64,000 nucleotides of DNA from Tsukamurella ocularis (GCF_024807615.1 NZ_JANUCJ010000003.1:248001-312000); one strand, 5' to 3'; shown: positions 9,248 through 17,243, numbered from the stretch's first letter. Notes: a model not told the origin generated them from the letters alone. Program-made: numbers and translations.

Positions 9248-9409
9248 TCAACCGATCGGGGCGGCTGCCGTGTACAGGACGAGGGGAATCATCAGTCCCA
9301 ACGTCAATAGCAGCAGTGCCGCGATCACGACCCCACCGCGAGGGTGGACAACCAGCGGCGGTGCCGCCTCGACGGGGATTCGCACCGGGGTGGTCCGGAG
9401 GTGGTTCAT
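9248..9409 (-). CDS. Small single-span membrane protein, 53 residues
   Basis: ATG at 9409 with GGGAGC upstream opens a 53-codon frame ending in TGA at 9248. The peptide has a soluble start (MNHLRTTPVRIPVEAAPPL) and one C-terminal transmembrane helix (VVIAALLLLTLGLMIPLVLYTAA). A well-formed promoter lies about 45 bp upstream, and csbD follows 48 bp downstream on the same strand. It resembles the small hydrophobic peptides often found in stress operons, but I do not recognise a family. Confidence 0.6.
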   Translation of the reverse strand: MNHLRTTPVRIPVEAAPPLVVHPRGGVVIAALLLLTLGLMIPLVLYTAAAPIG

Positions 9410-9453
9410 CTCGCGCTCCCGTCTGAAAATCTATGTCGTGTCGAACAGATTTC

Positions 9454-9482
9454 ACGTTATGGGCGATGCCTATTCCTGTCAA
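9454..9482 (-). promoter_or_regulatory. Sigma70-type promoter of the membrane-peptide/csbD operon
   Basis: Read on the minus strand, TTGACA (9477-9482), a 17-bp spacer and TAACGT (9454-9459) form a near-consensus housekeeping promoter, the best -35 in the window. It points at the 53-residue peptide gene, csbD and the DoxX-like gene. Confidence 0.7.
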
Positions 9483-9718
9483 CGGTTGCGCCGGAAAAGG
9501 AGCCCTGAGCCGGATGAAACCAGGCACCACCTGCGCGTTCCCCACACTGTGCGGCTCATCACATTCACATCCAGCGCAGTCTCGATCCCTGACGATCCGG
9601 CCCTTCCCGGCCGCGCCGACTGACGACGATCCGCGGGTAAGGCCAGCTTGGGAGAACCGGCAGCGAAGGCCCACCCGGCTGACACCGAGCACCCAGGTTC
9701 GCGGCGCATCGTCGAACC
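9483..9718. other. Intergenic stretch without a recognised gene
   Basis: Between the csbD-operon promoter and the small secreted protein. Open frames on either strand are low-complexity products of base composition without ribosome-binding sites. I see no RNA gene or repeat here. Confidence 0.4.
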
Positions 9719-9934
9719 ATGACCATCAGCCGAAAGACCCTCGCCGCAGCCGGATTCCTCGCGATCTCGGCCTTCGCCATCACTCCTGCCGTCGCCTCCG
9801 CCGACACGCCGCAGATGTACGACACGTGCTCCCATTCGCAACAGGGACGGGACGTCACCACCGCCGACGGTGACACCCTCCGGTGCGTGAACATCGACTC
9901 GGGCTCCGGCTACTACTGGGAGGAACCCAACTGA
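9719..9934 (+). CDS. Small secreted protein with two cysteines
   Basis: 71 residues: signal peptide MTISRKTLAAAGFLAISAFAITPAVASA, then a mature part of about 43 residues starting DTPQMYDTCSHSQQGRDV and ending YYWEEPN. Two cysteines (TCS and RCVN) are positioned for one disulfide. Similar short exported proteins occur in Rhodococcus and Mycobacterium, with no assigned function. No clear Shine-Dalgarno precedes the ATG. It converges on the next gene with a hairpin between them. Confidence 0.7.
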   Translation: MTISRKTLAAAGFLAISAFAITPAVASADTPQMYDTCSHSQQGRDVTTADGDTLRCVNIDSGSGYYWEEPN

Positions 9935-9954
9935 CCTGATCGCCGCGCTCCCCT

Positions 9955-9978
9955 CCCCGGCGCGCGATCCCGCCGGGG
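9955..9978. terminator. Bidirectional hairpin between convergent genes
   Basis: CCCCGGCG and CGCCGGGG form a perfect 8-bp stem with an 8-nt loop between the stop codons of the small secreted protein and the Pro/Gln-rich membrane protein. There is no T-tract, as is usual in these genomes. Confidence 0.5.
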
Positions 9979-9987
9979 CGCGGGCCG

Positions 9988-10356
9988 CTAGACCTCGAGT
10001 CCAGCGGCCCGCGCCTGTTGCTTGATGCGGTTCATCTCGGAGGCGTTGCCGATGAGGGCGATCCAGTTGTAGACCAGCAGGGAGATCAGTCCCCACCAGC
10101 CCGCGAGCAGGTTGTGCGTCTGCGCGGCGCGGTAGGCGGCCCGGATCTGCTGGTAGTCGCCGGTGGCGTAGGAGTCCCGCCACTGCGCCAGGACGAGCAG
10201 CCCGGTGTGCTTACGGAACTTCGCCTGGAAGACCGGCCCCTGCGGGTAGGGCTGCCGAGGGTAAGGCTGCTGCGGATAGCCCTGCTGCGCGTAGGGCTGC
10301 TGGGCGTAGTCCTGGCCGGTGGGCTGTTGCGCCGGGTTCTGCTGATAAGGGTTCAT
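9988..10356 (-). CDS. Membrane-associated protein with a Gln/Pro/Tyr-rich N-terminus
   Basis: 122 residues. The first 42 are low-complexity (MNPYQQNPAQQPTGQDY, then repeated YPQQPYPRQ-type units). The rest carries a charged segment (FRKHTGLLVLAQWRDSYATGDYQQIRAAYRAAQ) and one hydrophobic helix (LLAGWWGLISLLVYNWIALIG). Tails of this kind on single-span proteins are common in mycolata and often mediate protein contacts. Function unknown. Confidence 0.65.
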   Translation of the reverse strand: MNPYQQNPAQQPTGQDYAQQPYAQQGYPQQPYPRQPYPQGPVFQAKFRKHTGLLVLAQWRDSYATGDYQQIRAAYRAAQTHNLLAGWWGLISLLVYNWIALIGNASEMNRIKQQARAAGLEV

Positions 10357-10462
10357 GTCGCCCAGTCAGCCACCGCGATCTTGCGGTCGCCTTGCGCCGG
10401 GGTTGGCGCGAGGGACATTCCAGGCGAATCGGCACCGGCTGCGCACCCCCGGTCGGGACCGA

Positions 10463-10468
10463 TAGCGT
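10463..10468 (+). promoter_or_regulatory. -10 element, probable leaderless start
   Basis: TAGCGT lies six bases before the ATG of the pyrimidine-dimer glycosylase gene, with no Shine-Dalgarno between them. Confidence 0.45.
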
Positions 10469-10474
10469 GGAGTC

Positions 10475-10912
10475 ATGCGCATCTGGTCGGTACACCCCCG
10501 CTACCTTGACCGGCAGGCGCTGATCGCCTGCTGGCGCGAGACGCTGCTCGCGCAGGCGGTGCTCGCGGGCCGTACGAAGGGGTACACGCGCCATCCACAG
10601 CTGGAGCGCTTCCGCGCGGCGTCCGACCCGCTCGCCGCGGTCGGCGCGTACCTCGCCGCCCTCGCCGATGAGGCCGACGCCCGCGGCTACAACTTCGACC
10701 GCACCCGCATCGACGAGCCGAACGCGACCATCGCTCCCATCGACGTCACCGACGGGCAGCTCGACCTGGAGTGGGCGCACCTCCGAGCCAAGCTGGAGGC
10801 CCGCAGCCCGGACGTGGCGGAGCGGTGGCGCGCCGTCGAGCGGCCGGAGCAGCACGGCAGCTTCCGGACGGTGCCGGGGCCCGTCGAGCCGTGGGAGCGC
10901 GCGCAGCGCTGA
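10475..10912 (+). CDS. Pyrimidine dimer DNA glycosylase, T4 endonuclease V family
   Basis: 145 residues. The start MRIWSVHPRYLDRQALIACWRE fits the Pyr_excise/endonuclease V family, whose N-terminus supplies the nucleophile. Further family features are LLAQAVLAGRTKGYTRHPQLERF and the C-terminal RARGYNFDRTRI-like region (here ADARGYNFDRTRI). It should cut cyclobutane pyrimidine dimers in UV-damaged DNA, independently of the nucleotide excision pathway served by mfd. Single gene, leaderless by position. Confidence 0.85.
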   Translation: MRIWSVHPRYLDRQALIACWRETLLAQAVLAGRTKGYTRHPQLERFRAASDPLAAVGAYLAALADEADARGYNFDRTRIDEPNATIAPIDVTDGQLDLEWAHLRAKLEARSPDVAERWRAVERPEQHGSFRTVPGPVEPWERAQR

Positions 10913-10920
10913 GGAACCGT

Positions 10921-10944
10921 GCTCCCCGCCAGGGATTCGAACCT
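10921..10944 (-). other. tRNA 3'-end-like fragment, possible attachment-site remnant
   Basis: Read on the minus strand, this stretch looks like a T-arm plus 3' acceptor strand (GGTTCGAATCCCTGGCGG, then GGAGC). No matching 5' half follows, and the T-stem is out of register by one base. It resembles, but is not identical to, the 3' end of tRNA-Gln at 12908-12933 and lies in the same orientation. The ArsR/MFS genes lie between the two. It could be an old att site or simply a degraded tRNA gene. Confidence 0.4.
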
Positions 10945-11080
10945 GTTCCCGAAACCCTGAAGCGGGACAGCAACTGACATGGCCAAGCCAGCGCACCGAG
11001 TGAGACCTGGGCGACGACCAGGCGAAACCGGCGAGACAGGTCGGCATACCAACACCCCTCGCCCCGCCCGCAGACCCGGT

Positions 11081-11485
11081 CTAGTCGTGCTCGGGTAGAT
11101 CGTTGAGTTGATGCTCGGCGGCATTGAGCGCTTCGATCAGCAGGCGCCGCACGTGCCCTCCGCGCACCCGGTAGAGCACTCGGCGGCCGTCACGCCGATG
11201 CGCGATCAGGCCTGCGAGCTGAAGCTTGGCCAGGTGCTGCGAGACCGCAGGGCGTGCCTGGCCGACCTGCTCGGTCAGCGTGGTGACGTCGAGCTCCCCC
11301 GCCCCGCTGAGCGCCCAGAGGATCTTCATCCGAGACGGCACCGACAACATCTTCAACGCCAGGCAGGTTGCCTCGATCTGACCGTCGGGCGGTGTCCGAT
11401 CCCACTCGGACGTGACGTCATGTGCGTACACGGTCACAGGATAGCCGGTCGAAGACGTGGACTCATGGTTATCATGTGCGTACAT
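11081..11485 (-). CDS. ArsR/SmtB-family regulator, probable metal sensor
   Basis: 134 residues from ATG 11485. The winged-helix core runs from ALKMLSVPSRMKILWALS to LIAHRRDGRRVLYRV, with the recognition segment QARPAVSQHLAKLQLAGL. The C-terminal helix HVRRLLIEALNAAEHQL lines up with the alpha-5 metal site of SmtB/NmtR and keeps two of four ligand positions as His. The N-terminus has further histidines (MYAHDNHES, VYAHD), reminiscent of NmtR. It is divergent from an MFS exporter with a His-rich tail, so nickel/cobalt-type efflux control is likely. The start is uncertain, because the operator repeats lie inside the proposed 5' end. Confidence 0.8.
   Translation of the reverse strand: MYAHDNHESTSSTGYPVTVYAHDVTSEWDRTPPDGQIEATCLALKMLSVPSRMKILWALSGAGELDVTTLTEQVGQARPAVSQHLAKLQLAGLIAHRRDGRRVLYRVRGGHVRRLLIEALNAAEHQLNDLPEHD
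11418..11484. promoter_or_regulatory. Two 13-bp direct repeats, candidate ArsR operators
   Basis: TCATGTGCGTACA occurs at 11418-11430 and again at 11472-11484, 54 bp apart (about five helical turns). Each contains an imperfect dyad ATGT-GCGT-ACA(T). Both lie at the divergent ArsR/MFS junction and would be natural binding sites for the repressor. If the ArsR gene starts at 11485, both copies are translated (as YAHD). Confidence 0.6.
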
Positions 11486-11517
11486 AGGCACCTGTTGTGG
11501 TTGGCGAGAGGTACGAC

Positions 11518-12855
11518 GTGACACCCCTGTTCAAGATCCGTGACTACCGGCATCTGTTCACTGCGCAGGTGGTTGCGCTGTTCGGCACGGGGATGACCAC
11601 GGTCGCGCTAGGGCTACTCGCGTACGACCTCGCAGGAGCGCGAGCCGCCGCAGTGCTGGGAACCGCACTGACGATCAAGATGGTGGCCTACGTGCTGATC
11701 GCGCCACTGGCGACGGCCTACGTGGATCGAATGCCGCGCCGGCTGACTCTGGTCAGCCTCGACATCCTGCGGGCGTCGGTGGTGCTCGCGTTGCCGTGGG
11801 TCGATCAGGCGTGGCAGATCTACGTGCTCATCGCGATCCTGCAGGCCGCGTCAGCGGCGTTCACGCCCACCTTCCAGGCGGTGATCCCTGACATCGTGCC
11901 CGACGAATCCCAATACACGCGAGCACTGTCGGCCTCGCAGCTGGCGTCGACGATGGAGTCACTTCTGAGCCCCGTGCTTGCCGCGGTCGCGCTCGCGGTG
12001 ATGAGCTACCACTGGTTGTTCGGGTTCACCGTCATCGGCTTCGCGTTCTCGGCGGCACTGGTGGTGTCGACGTCGATTCCGGACGCGGCGCGCAGCGCTC
12101 GGACGGGTGTCTTCGACCGGACCTTCGCGGGGATCCGGGTTTTCGCAGCGACGCCGCGGCTGCGCGGGGTCCTTGGGCTGGATCTCGCGGTCGCGGGGGC
12201 AGGGGCGATCGCGATGGTCAGCACGGTCAACATCGTGCGAGACCACCTCGGTGGGTCGCAGGCCGGAGTGGCATGGCTGCTGGCAGCGTCGGGGATCGGG
12301 ACGATGATCGTCGCAATGATGCTGCCGCGCGTGCTCGACAGAGTCCCGGAGCGACCGGTCATGCTCGGCGGGGGCGGCATCTTGGTCGCCGCAGCCGCAT
12401 CGGCGGCGGTGATCGCGTGGGCGCCGGGTGCGCTCACGTGGACGTCGGCGCTCGCGGTGTGGTCTGCCATCGGGGTCGGGATGAGCCTGGTCCTCACACC
12501 GGTCGGACAGGTACTTCGCCGCTCCTCAGCACCCGCGGATCGGGCCTCGGTGTTCGCCGCGCAGTTCTCCCTCTCGCACCTGTGCTGGCTGATCACCTAC
12601 CCGATCGCAGGATGGCTCGGCACCTCCGTTGGGTTCGGGCCCACATTCGCGGTCCTCGGCGGGCTGTCCCTGATCGGCCTGGCGGCGGCGGTGCGGGCGT
12701 GGCCGCGGCGCGACCCCGCGGAACTCGAGCACCACCACCTCGCGGGCGAGGTAGCTCCCGGGCATCTCGCCGGCGCAGTCCCTGTGAGCGCCGGCGTCTA
12801 CCGGCACCGCCATCCGTTCGTGATCGACACTGAGCACGTCCGCTGGCCCAGTTGA
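11518..12855 (+). CDS. MFS efflux transporter with a histidine-rich C-terminus
   Basis: 445 residues, about 12 transmembrane helices, major facilitator fold (for example ATAYVDRMPRRLTLV in the loop between helices 2 and 3). The C-terminal tail is unusual: LEHHHLAGEVAPGHLAG, then YRHRHPFVIDTEH. Histidine-rich tails mark nickel exporters such as NreB, and the gene is divergent from an SmtB-like regulator, so metal efflux is the best guess. GTG at 11518 was chosen because GAGAGG lies six bases upstream; an in-frame GTG at 11497 is less likely. Confidence 0.85.
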   Translation: MTPLFKIRDYRHLFTAQVVALFGTGMTTVALGLLAYDLAGARAAAVLGTALTIKMVAYVLIAPLATAYVDRMPRRLTLVSLDILRASVVLALPWVDQAWQIYVLIAILQAASAAFTPTFQAVIPDIVPDESQYTRALSASQLASTMESLLSPVLAAVALAVMSYHWLFGFTVIGFAFSAALVVSTSIPDAARSARTGVFDRTFAGIRVFAATPRLRGVLGLDLAVAGAGAIAMVSTVNIVRDHLGGSQAGVAWLLAASGIGTMIVAMMLPRVLDRVPERPVMLGGGGILVAAAASAAVIAWAPGALTWTSALAVWSAIGVGMSLVLTPVGQVLRRSSAPADRASVFAAQFSLSHLCWLITYPIAGWLGTSVGFGPTFAVLGGLSLIGLAAAVRAWPRRDPAELEHHHLAGEVAPGHLAGAVPVSAGVYRHRHPFVIDTEHVRWPS

Positions 12856-12907
12856 CTCGCGGCCTCCCCGGGCTGGCCGCAGCACGCCGACCAACGCGTA
12901 GGCGTTG

Positions 12908-12979
12908 CTCTCCCGCCAGGACTCGAACCTGAAATGTCTGAACCAAAATCAGAAGTGTTGCCGATTACACCACGGGAGA
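12908..12979 (-). tRNA. tRNA-Gln (anticodon TTG)
   Basis: 72 nt with acceptor stem TCTCCCG/CGGGAGA, T-arm CAGGTTCGAGTCCTG and anticodon arm TCTGA-TTTTGGT-TCAGA giving anticodon TTG. CCA is not encoded. A tRNA-Gln next to glmU is also found in M. tuberculosis. Its 3' end faces the ArsR/MFS module. Confidence 0.95.
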
Positions 12980-13050
12980 CCGGGTCCGGGCGTTCACCCG
13001 GAACCGTCGCTCAGCATTGTGCCACGGACGCCCGGTCGCGGCGGTTCTCG

Positions 13051-13056
13051 TAGGAT
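13051..13056 (+). promoter_or_regulatory. Possible -10 element for glmU
   Basis: TAGGAT lies about 55 bp before the glmU start, after the tRNA-Gln gene of the opposite strand. No good -35 is visible. Confidence 0.3.
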
Positions 13057-13111
13057 TCAGCGCGACGCTCGACGCGAAACGCATGACTCGGACGAGACCT
13101 CAGGAGCACGG

Positions 13112-14563
13112 ATGGCGAACGGTACAGCGGTGGTGATCCTCGCCGCGGGCGCGGGAACGCGGATGCGGTCGAAGACCCCGAAGGTGCTGCACGCGATCGC
13201 GGGCCGCACCCTGCTGGCCCATGCGCTGCACGCGGCCGCGGGCACGAAGCCGGAGCACCTGGTGGTCGTGGTCGGGCACGATCGGGACCGGGTCGCCGAG
13301 GCCGCCCTGGCCACGGCCGGCGGTCTGGAGCACGAGATCCTCGTCGCGGTGCAGGAGCGGCAGCGGGGCACCGGTGACGCCGTCCAGGCCGGGCTCAGCG
13401 CCCTCCCCGCGGACTTCGCCGGCACCGTCGTCGTCACGGCCGCCGACGTGCCGCTCCTCGACGCCACGACGCTGCGGGAGTTGCTCGACACCCACACCGG
13501 CGGTGCGGGCGCCGCGGTCACCGTGCTGACCACCGCCGTCGCCGACCCCACGGGCTACGGCCGCGTGTTGCGGACGCAGGACGGGCAGGTCACGCAGATC
13601 GTCGAGCAGAAGGACGCAACGCCCGAGCAGCTCGCGATCACGGAGATCAACTCCGGTGTGTACGCCTTCGACCACGCGCAACTCGTCGCCGCACTCGCCC
13701 AGCTGCGACCCGACAACTCGCAGGGCGAGCTGTACCTCACCGACGTGATCGGCATCGCCCGCGCGGCGGGCCAGCTGGTGCGCGGTGACCACGTCGACGA
13801 CGAGATGCTGGTCGCGGGCTGCAACGACCGGATCCAGCTCGCCCGACTCGGCCGCGAACTGAACCGGCGGATCGTCGAGCGGCACCAGTTGGCCGGCGTC
13901 ACGGTGGTCGACCCGGAGAGCACCTACATCGACGTGGACGTCGAGATCGCCCAGGACGTCACCATCGAACCCGGGACGCATCTGCGCGGCGCGACCGTCA
14001 TCGCGGAGGACGCGGTGATCGGCCCCGACACCACCCTGATCGACACCGAGGTGGGCGCGGGCGCGACGGTGCTGCGTAGCGAGGTGCACCTATCGGTGAT
14101 CCGCGAGAACGCGACCGTCGGGCCGTTCAGCTACCTGCGGCCGAACACCGACCTCGGTCCCAAGGGCAAGATCGGCGCCTTCGCCGAGACCAAGAACGCG
14201 CAGATCGGAGCTGGCAGCAAGATCCCGCACCTGAGCTACATCGGCGACGCCACCATCGGTCAGGGCAGCAACATCGGCTGCGCGACGGTGACGGTGAATT
14301 ACGACGGGGTGAACAAACACCGAACGATGATCGGCGACCATGTGCGCATCGGATCCGACACGATGCTCATCGCGCCGGTGGAGGTCGGCGACGGCGCGTA
14401 CAGCGGAGCGGGTACCGTGATCAAGCGCGACGTGCCGCCGGGAGCCCTGGCGGTCTCCGCCGCGGATCAGCGGAACATCGAGGAATGGGTCCTGCATCGG
14501 CGTCCGGGCACGAGCTCGGCCGAGGCGGCCCAGCAGGCTATCGCGAGGACTGACGAGCAGTGA
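13112..14563 (+). CDS. glmU: Bifunctional UDP-GlcNAc pyrophosphorylase / GlcN-1-P acetyltransferase GlmU
   Basis: Makes UDP-N-acetylglucosamine for peptidoglycan and arabinogalactan linker synthesis. 483 residues. The N-terminal nucleotidyltransferase shows [18 protein letters not shown] (residues 10-27). The C-terminal half is a left-handed beta-helix of hexapeptide repeats with the acetyltransferase signature [24 protein letters not shown] and [14 protein letters not shown] 13112 sits behind CAGGAG. The stop overlaps the start of prs by 4 nt, giving a coupled glmU-prs operon as in mycobacteria. Confidence 0.98.
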   Translation: MANGTAVVILAAGAGTRMRSKTPKVLHAIAGRTLLAHALHAAAGTKPEHLVVVVGHDRDRVAEAALATAGGLEHEILVAVQERQRGTGDAVQAGLSALPADFAGTVVVTAADVPLLDATTLRELLDTHTGGAGAAVTVLTTAVADPTGYGRVLRTQDGQVTQIVEQKDATPEQLAITEINSGVYAFDHAQLVAALAQLRPDNSQGELYLTDVIGIARAAGQLVRGDHVDDEMLVAGCNDRIQLARLGRELNRRIVERHQLAGVTVVDPESTYIDVDVEIAQDVTIEPGTHLRGATVIAEDAVIGPDTTLIDTEVGAGATVLRSEVHLSVIRENATVGPFSYLRPNTDLGPKGKIGAFAETKNAQIGAGSKIPHLSYIGDATIGQGSNIGCATVTVNYDGVNKHRTMIGDHVRIGSDTMLIAPVEVGDGAYSGAGTVIKRDVPPGALAVSAADQRNIEEWVLHRRPGTSSAEAAQQAIARTDEQ

Positions 14564-15537
14564 GCAACTGGATCGATAACCAGAAGAACCTGATGCTGTT
14601 CTCGGGGCGTGCCCACCCCGAGCTGGCGCAGCAGGTCGCCGACGAGCTCGGTGTGCAGGTCACCCCGCAGACGGCACGCGATTTCGCCAACGGCGAGATC
14701 TTCGTGCGGTTCGAGGAGTCGGTGCGCGGCAGCGACGCCTTCGTCCTGCAGAGCGCGCCCTACCCGGTCAATCAGTGGATCATGGAGACGCTGATCATGA
14801 TCGACGCGCTCAAGCGCGGCTCGGCGAAACGGATCACCGCGATCCTGCCGTTCTACCCGTACGCCCGCCAGGACAAGAAGCACCGCGGCCGCGAGCCGAT
14901 CTCGGCGCGCCTGGTCGCGGACCTGTTCAAGACCGCGGGCGCGGACCGGATCATCACGGTCGACCTGCACACCGACCAGATCCAGGGCTTCTTCGACGGT
15001 CCCGTCGACCACATGCACGCGCAGACCATGCTCGCCGACTACGTGCGCGAGCACTACGGCACCGAGAACATGGTGGTGGTCTCCCCCGACGCCGGCCGCG
15101 TCAAGGTGGGCGAGAAGTGGGCCGACGCCCTCGACGGCGCGCCGCTGGCCTTCGTGCACAAGACCCGCGACCCCAACGTCGCGAACCAGGTCAAGAGCAA
15201 CCGCGTCGTCGGTGACGTCGCCGGCCGCACCTGTGTGTTGATCGACGACATGATCGACACCGGCGGCACCATCGCCGGCGCCGTGGGCGTGCTGAAGGAG
15301 GCCGGCGCGAAGGACGTGATCATCGCGACCACGCACGGCGTCTTCTCCGAGCCGGCCACCGAGCGCCTCGCCAACTGCGGCGCGCGCGAGGTCATCGCGA
15401 CCAACACGCTGCCGATCCCGCCGGAGAAGCACTTCGACACGCTCACCGTGCTCCCCATCGCGCCGCTGCTGGCCCGCACCATCCGCGAGGTTTTCGAGAA
15501 CGGCTCCGTGACGAGCCTGTTCAACGGCAACGCCTAG
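14560..15537 (+). CDS. prs: Ribose-phosphate pyrophosphokinase
   Basis: Forms PRPP from ribose-5-phosphate and ATP, feeding purine, pyrimidine, His, Trp and NAD synthesis and, in mycolata, decaprenyl-phosphoryl arabinose for the cell wall. 325 residues. The conserved sites [15 protein letters not shown] (flexible loop), [11 protein letters not shown] (metal/substrate) and [12 protein letters not shown] (PRPP-binding motif) are all intact. GTG start overlapping glmU; a strong hairpin follows the stop. Confidence 0.98.
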   Translation: MSNWIDNQKNLMLFSGRAHPELAQQVADELGVQVTPQTARDFANGEIFVRFEESVRGSDAFVLQSAPYPVNQWIMETLIMIDALKRGSAKRITAILPFYPYARQDKKHRGREPISARLVADLFKTAGADRIITVDLHTDQIQGFFDGPVDHMHAQTMLADYVREHYGTENMVVVSPDAGRVKVGEKWADALDGAPLAFVHKTRDPNVANQVKSNRVVGDVAGRTCVLIDDMIDTGGTIAGAVGVLKEAGAKDVIIATTHGVFSEPATERLANCGAREVIATNTLPIPPEKHFDTLTVLPIAPLLARTIREVFENGSVTSLFNGNA

Positions 15538-15549
15538 ACACTGCACCAC

Positions 15550-15584
15550 GAGAGGCGGCGACGGACCATCCGTCGCCGCCTCTC
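15550..15584 (+). terminator. Strong hairpin terminator after prs
   Basis: A perfect 15-bp stem (GAGAGGCGGCGACGG and its complement) with a 5-nt loop lies 12 bp after the prs stop. There is no T-tract. It separates glmU-prs from the downstream arsC promoter. Confidence 0.8.
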
Positions 15585-15596
15585 GCCGTCTCGGAC

Positions 15597-15602
15597 TAGA
15601 TT
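15597..15602 (+). promoter_or_regulatory. -10 element, probable leaderless arsC promoter
   Basis: TAGATT ends seven bases before the arsC ATG with no Shine-Dalgarno, so the transcript probably starts at the ATG. Confidence 0.5.
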
Positions 15603-15609
15603 GGCCCGT

Positions 15610-15951
15610 ATGGACGCGACGATCTACCACAACCCCCGCTGCACCAAGTCCCGCCAGGCCCTCGCCCGGCTGGAGGGGGCGGGCGCGACGGTGACGGTGA
15701 TCAAGTACCTCGACCAGGTGCCGTCGAAGGCGGAGCTGACGAAGCTGATCGACGACGCCGGGCTCACCGTCCGGCAGGCCGTGCGCACGCGCGAGGCGGA
15801 GTACAAGGACCTCGCGCTCGCCGATGCGAGCGACGACGCGCTGCTCGACGCGATGGTCGCGCATCCGAAGCTGATCGAGCGGCCCTTCGTGGTGACCGCC
15901 AAGGGGACGCGCATGGCGCGCCCTACAGAGGCCGTCGACGAGATCCTGTAA
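15610..15951 (+). CDS. arsC: ArsC/Spx-family reductase, probable arsenate reductase
   Basis: 113 residues of the glutaredoxin-coupled ArsC family. The active-site loop HNPRCTKSR contains Cys11. Later features are RTREAEYKDL and the anion-binding Arg in LIERPFVVTAKGTRMARP. It should reduce arsenate to arsenite, although no arsenite exporter lies beside it, and family members also have other thiol-reductase roles. ATG 15610 is preferred over an upstream TTG because it lies seven bases behind a -10 hexamer. Confidence 0.88.
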   Translation: MDATIYHNPRCTKSRQALARLEGAGATVTVIKYLDQVPSKAELTKLIDDAGLTVRQAVRTREAEYKDLALADASDDALLDAMVAHPKLIERPFVVTAKGTRMARPTEAVDEIL

Positions 15952-15999
15952 CGGACGTCTGATCGCCGACGGTGTGCGGTCCCGGCCCCGGGCAACAGC

Positions 16000-17055
16000 T
16001 CAGCCGCGGCGCTCGGCCGGGCTGCGCACCAGGAGCGCGACGGCGACGCCCACAGCCACGCCGATCACGGTGTCGATGCCGCGGTAGAGCAGCATCCGCG
16101 CCGGATCGGTGGGGTCGGCGAGCTCGGTCATCAGCATGATCAGCGGGGTGAAGAAGCCGATCGCGACGGCGTAGTGCCGAGCCATGTACAGCTCCGTCGG
16201 GAACAGCAGCGCGATCGCCACAAGCGCGAGCGCGGTGGGCCCGGGGTCCAGCGCCAAGAGCGCCGCGGCCACGGCGAGCCCGACGAACGTCCCGATGGTG
16301 CGGTGCGTCGCGCGGGTGATCACCACGCCGGTCTCCGCGTCGGACGGCCGGCCCGCGTCGATCACCGCGAGCGGGACGGCCGCGGCCGCCATCGCCCAGT
16401 TCGCGTGGTCGACGCCGATCAGCACTCCTACGGTGCCCGCGATGCCGACGGCGAGGGCGTAGCGCAGCGCGTGGATGGCCACTCCGGGAGCGGGGCGCCG
16501 AAGGACCATCCCGATGCCGTCCCACCAGGGGCGGCCCCGGAAGGGGGCGGGCCGGCCGATCGCGCCGACCACGATGGCGAAGACCACCGTCGCGGCGCAG
16601 ATCGCGAGCGCCTGCCAGGGCGGGGCGAGCCCCGCGGGCAGCGTCGCGGTCGCGCCCATCGCGAACAGGAAGAAGAAAGGTCCGGCGGGACGCAGCCGCA
16701 CCGCGTCGGACAGGACCGAACAGACGGTGGCGAAGACGATACCGACGGCCACGAGTACCCAGGGCGGCGCCTGATGGTGCGACAAGGTGATACCGAGCGC
16801 CTCCGCCGCGAGGAACAGCCCGCCGGCCTGCATCTGGCGCAGGATCCGCGGCCGGCCCTGCTCGCCGCGCCCGTACATGCCGGCGAAGGCGCCGAACTCC
16901 GCGTAGATGAGCAGCTCGGGACGCCCCCAGGCGATGAGCACGAGGCCCGGGACGAGCAGCGCGACCGCGACGCGGAGCGCGTGGCCGCCGTCGCGCAGAT
17001 CGGGGCGGTAGCGCTCAGGCAGGCGCGCCCCACCGGACGCGGCACGCGAGGTCAG
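16000..17055 (-). CDS. FUSC-family integral membrane protein
   Basis: About 350 residues with two blocks of five or six transmembrane helices, the usual arrangement of FUSC/aromatic-acid-exporter-like proteins. The second block contains HANWAMAAAAVPLAV and ATHRTIGTFVGLAVAAAL, typical of the family. The start is unclear: no ATG, GTG or TTG lies in frame near the expected N-terminus (TSRAASGGARLPERYRP). A CTG overlaps the stop of the small upstream membrane gene, and the nearest in-frame ATG (17187) would overlap that gene by 136 bp. The substrate is unknown; related proteins export aromatic or cationic compounds. Confidence 0.75.
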   Translation of the reverse strand: MTSRAASGGARLPERYRPDLRDGGHALRVAVALLVPGLVLIAWGRPELLIYAEFGAFAGMYGRGEQGRPRILRQMQAGGLFLAAEALGITLSHHQAPPWVLVAVGIVFATVCSVLSDAVRLRPAGPFFFLFAMGATATLPAGLAPPWQALAICAATVVFAIVVGAIGRPAPFRGRPWWDGIGMVLRRPAPGVAIHALRYALAVGIAGTVGVLIGVDHANWAMAAAAVPLAVIDAGRPSDAETGVVITRATHRTIGTFVGLAVAAALLALDPGPTALALVAIALLFPTELYMARHYAVAIGFFTPLIMLMTELADPTDPARMLLYRGIDTVIGVAVGVAVALLVRSPAERRG

Positions 17056-17243
17056 GCGTACGCGGCGAACACCGCGGCGAGGATCGCACAGGCGGCGGCG
17101 CCGCTGACGGCTCCGGCGGCGAGCAGCGCGTTGGTCGTGTAGGTGGCGTCCGAAGCGGGACGGCGCGGCGTCGAGAGCACGCATGCGGCGACGACACCCG
17201 CGAGCGCTCCGAGCGCCAGCACCACCACTGCGATCCACGTCAT
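17052..17243 (-). CDS. Small two-helix membrane protein, 63 residues
   Basis: Starts MTWIAVVVLALGALAGVVAACVLS behind a strong GGAGGGAG ribosome-binding site and ends AGAVSGAAACAILAAVFAAYA, so two transmembrane helices joined by a polar loop. Its stop is at the likely start of the FUSC gene, which implies translational coupling and perhaps a small accessory subunit. No family recognised. Confidence 0.7.
   Translation of the reverse strand: MTWIAVVVLALGALAGVVAACVLSTPRRPASDATYTTNALLAAGAVSGAAACAILAAVFAAYA

Noticed and set aside
9210-9692. Minus-strand open frame covering the csbD-operon promoter
   Set aside because: No start site, Arg/Pro-rich, overlaps a convincing promoter and the 53-residue gene in another frame.
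10921-11045. Complete tRNA gene on the minus strand
   Set aside because: Only the T-arm and 3' acceptor side are recognisable; no D-arm, anticodon arm or pairing 5' strand.
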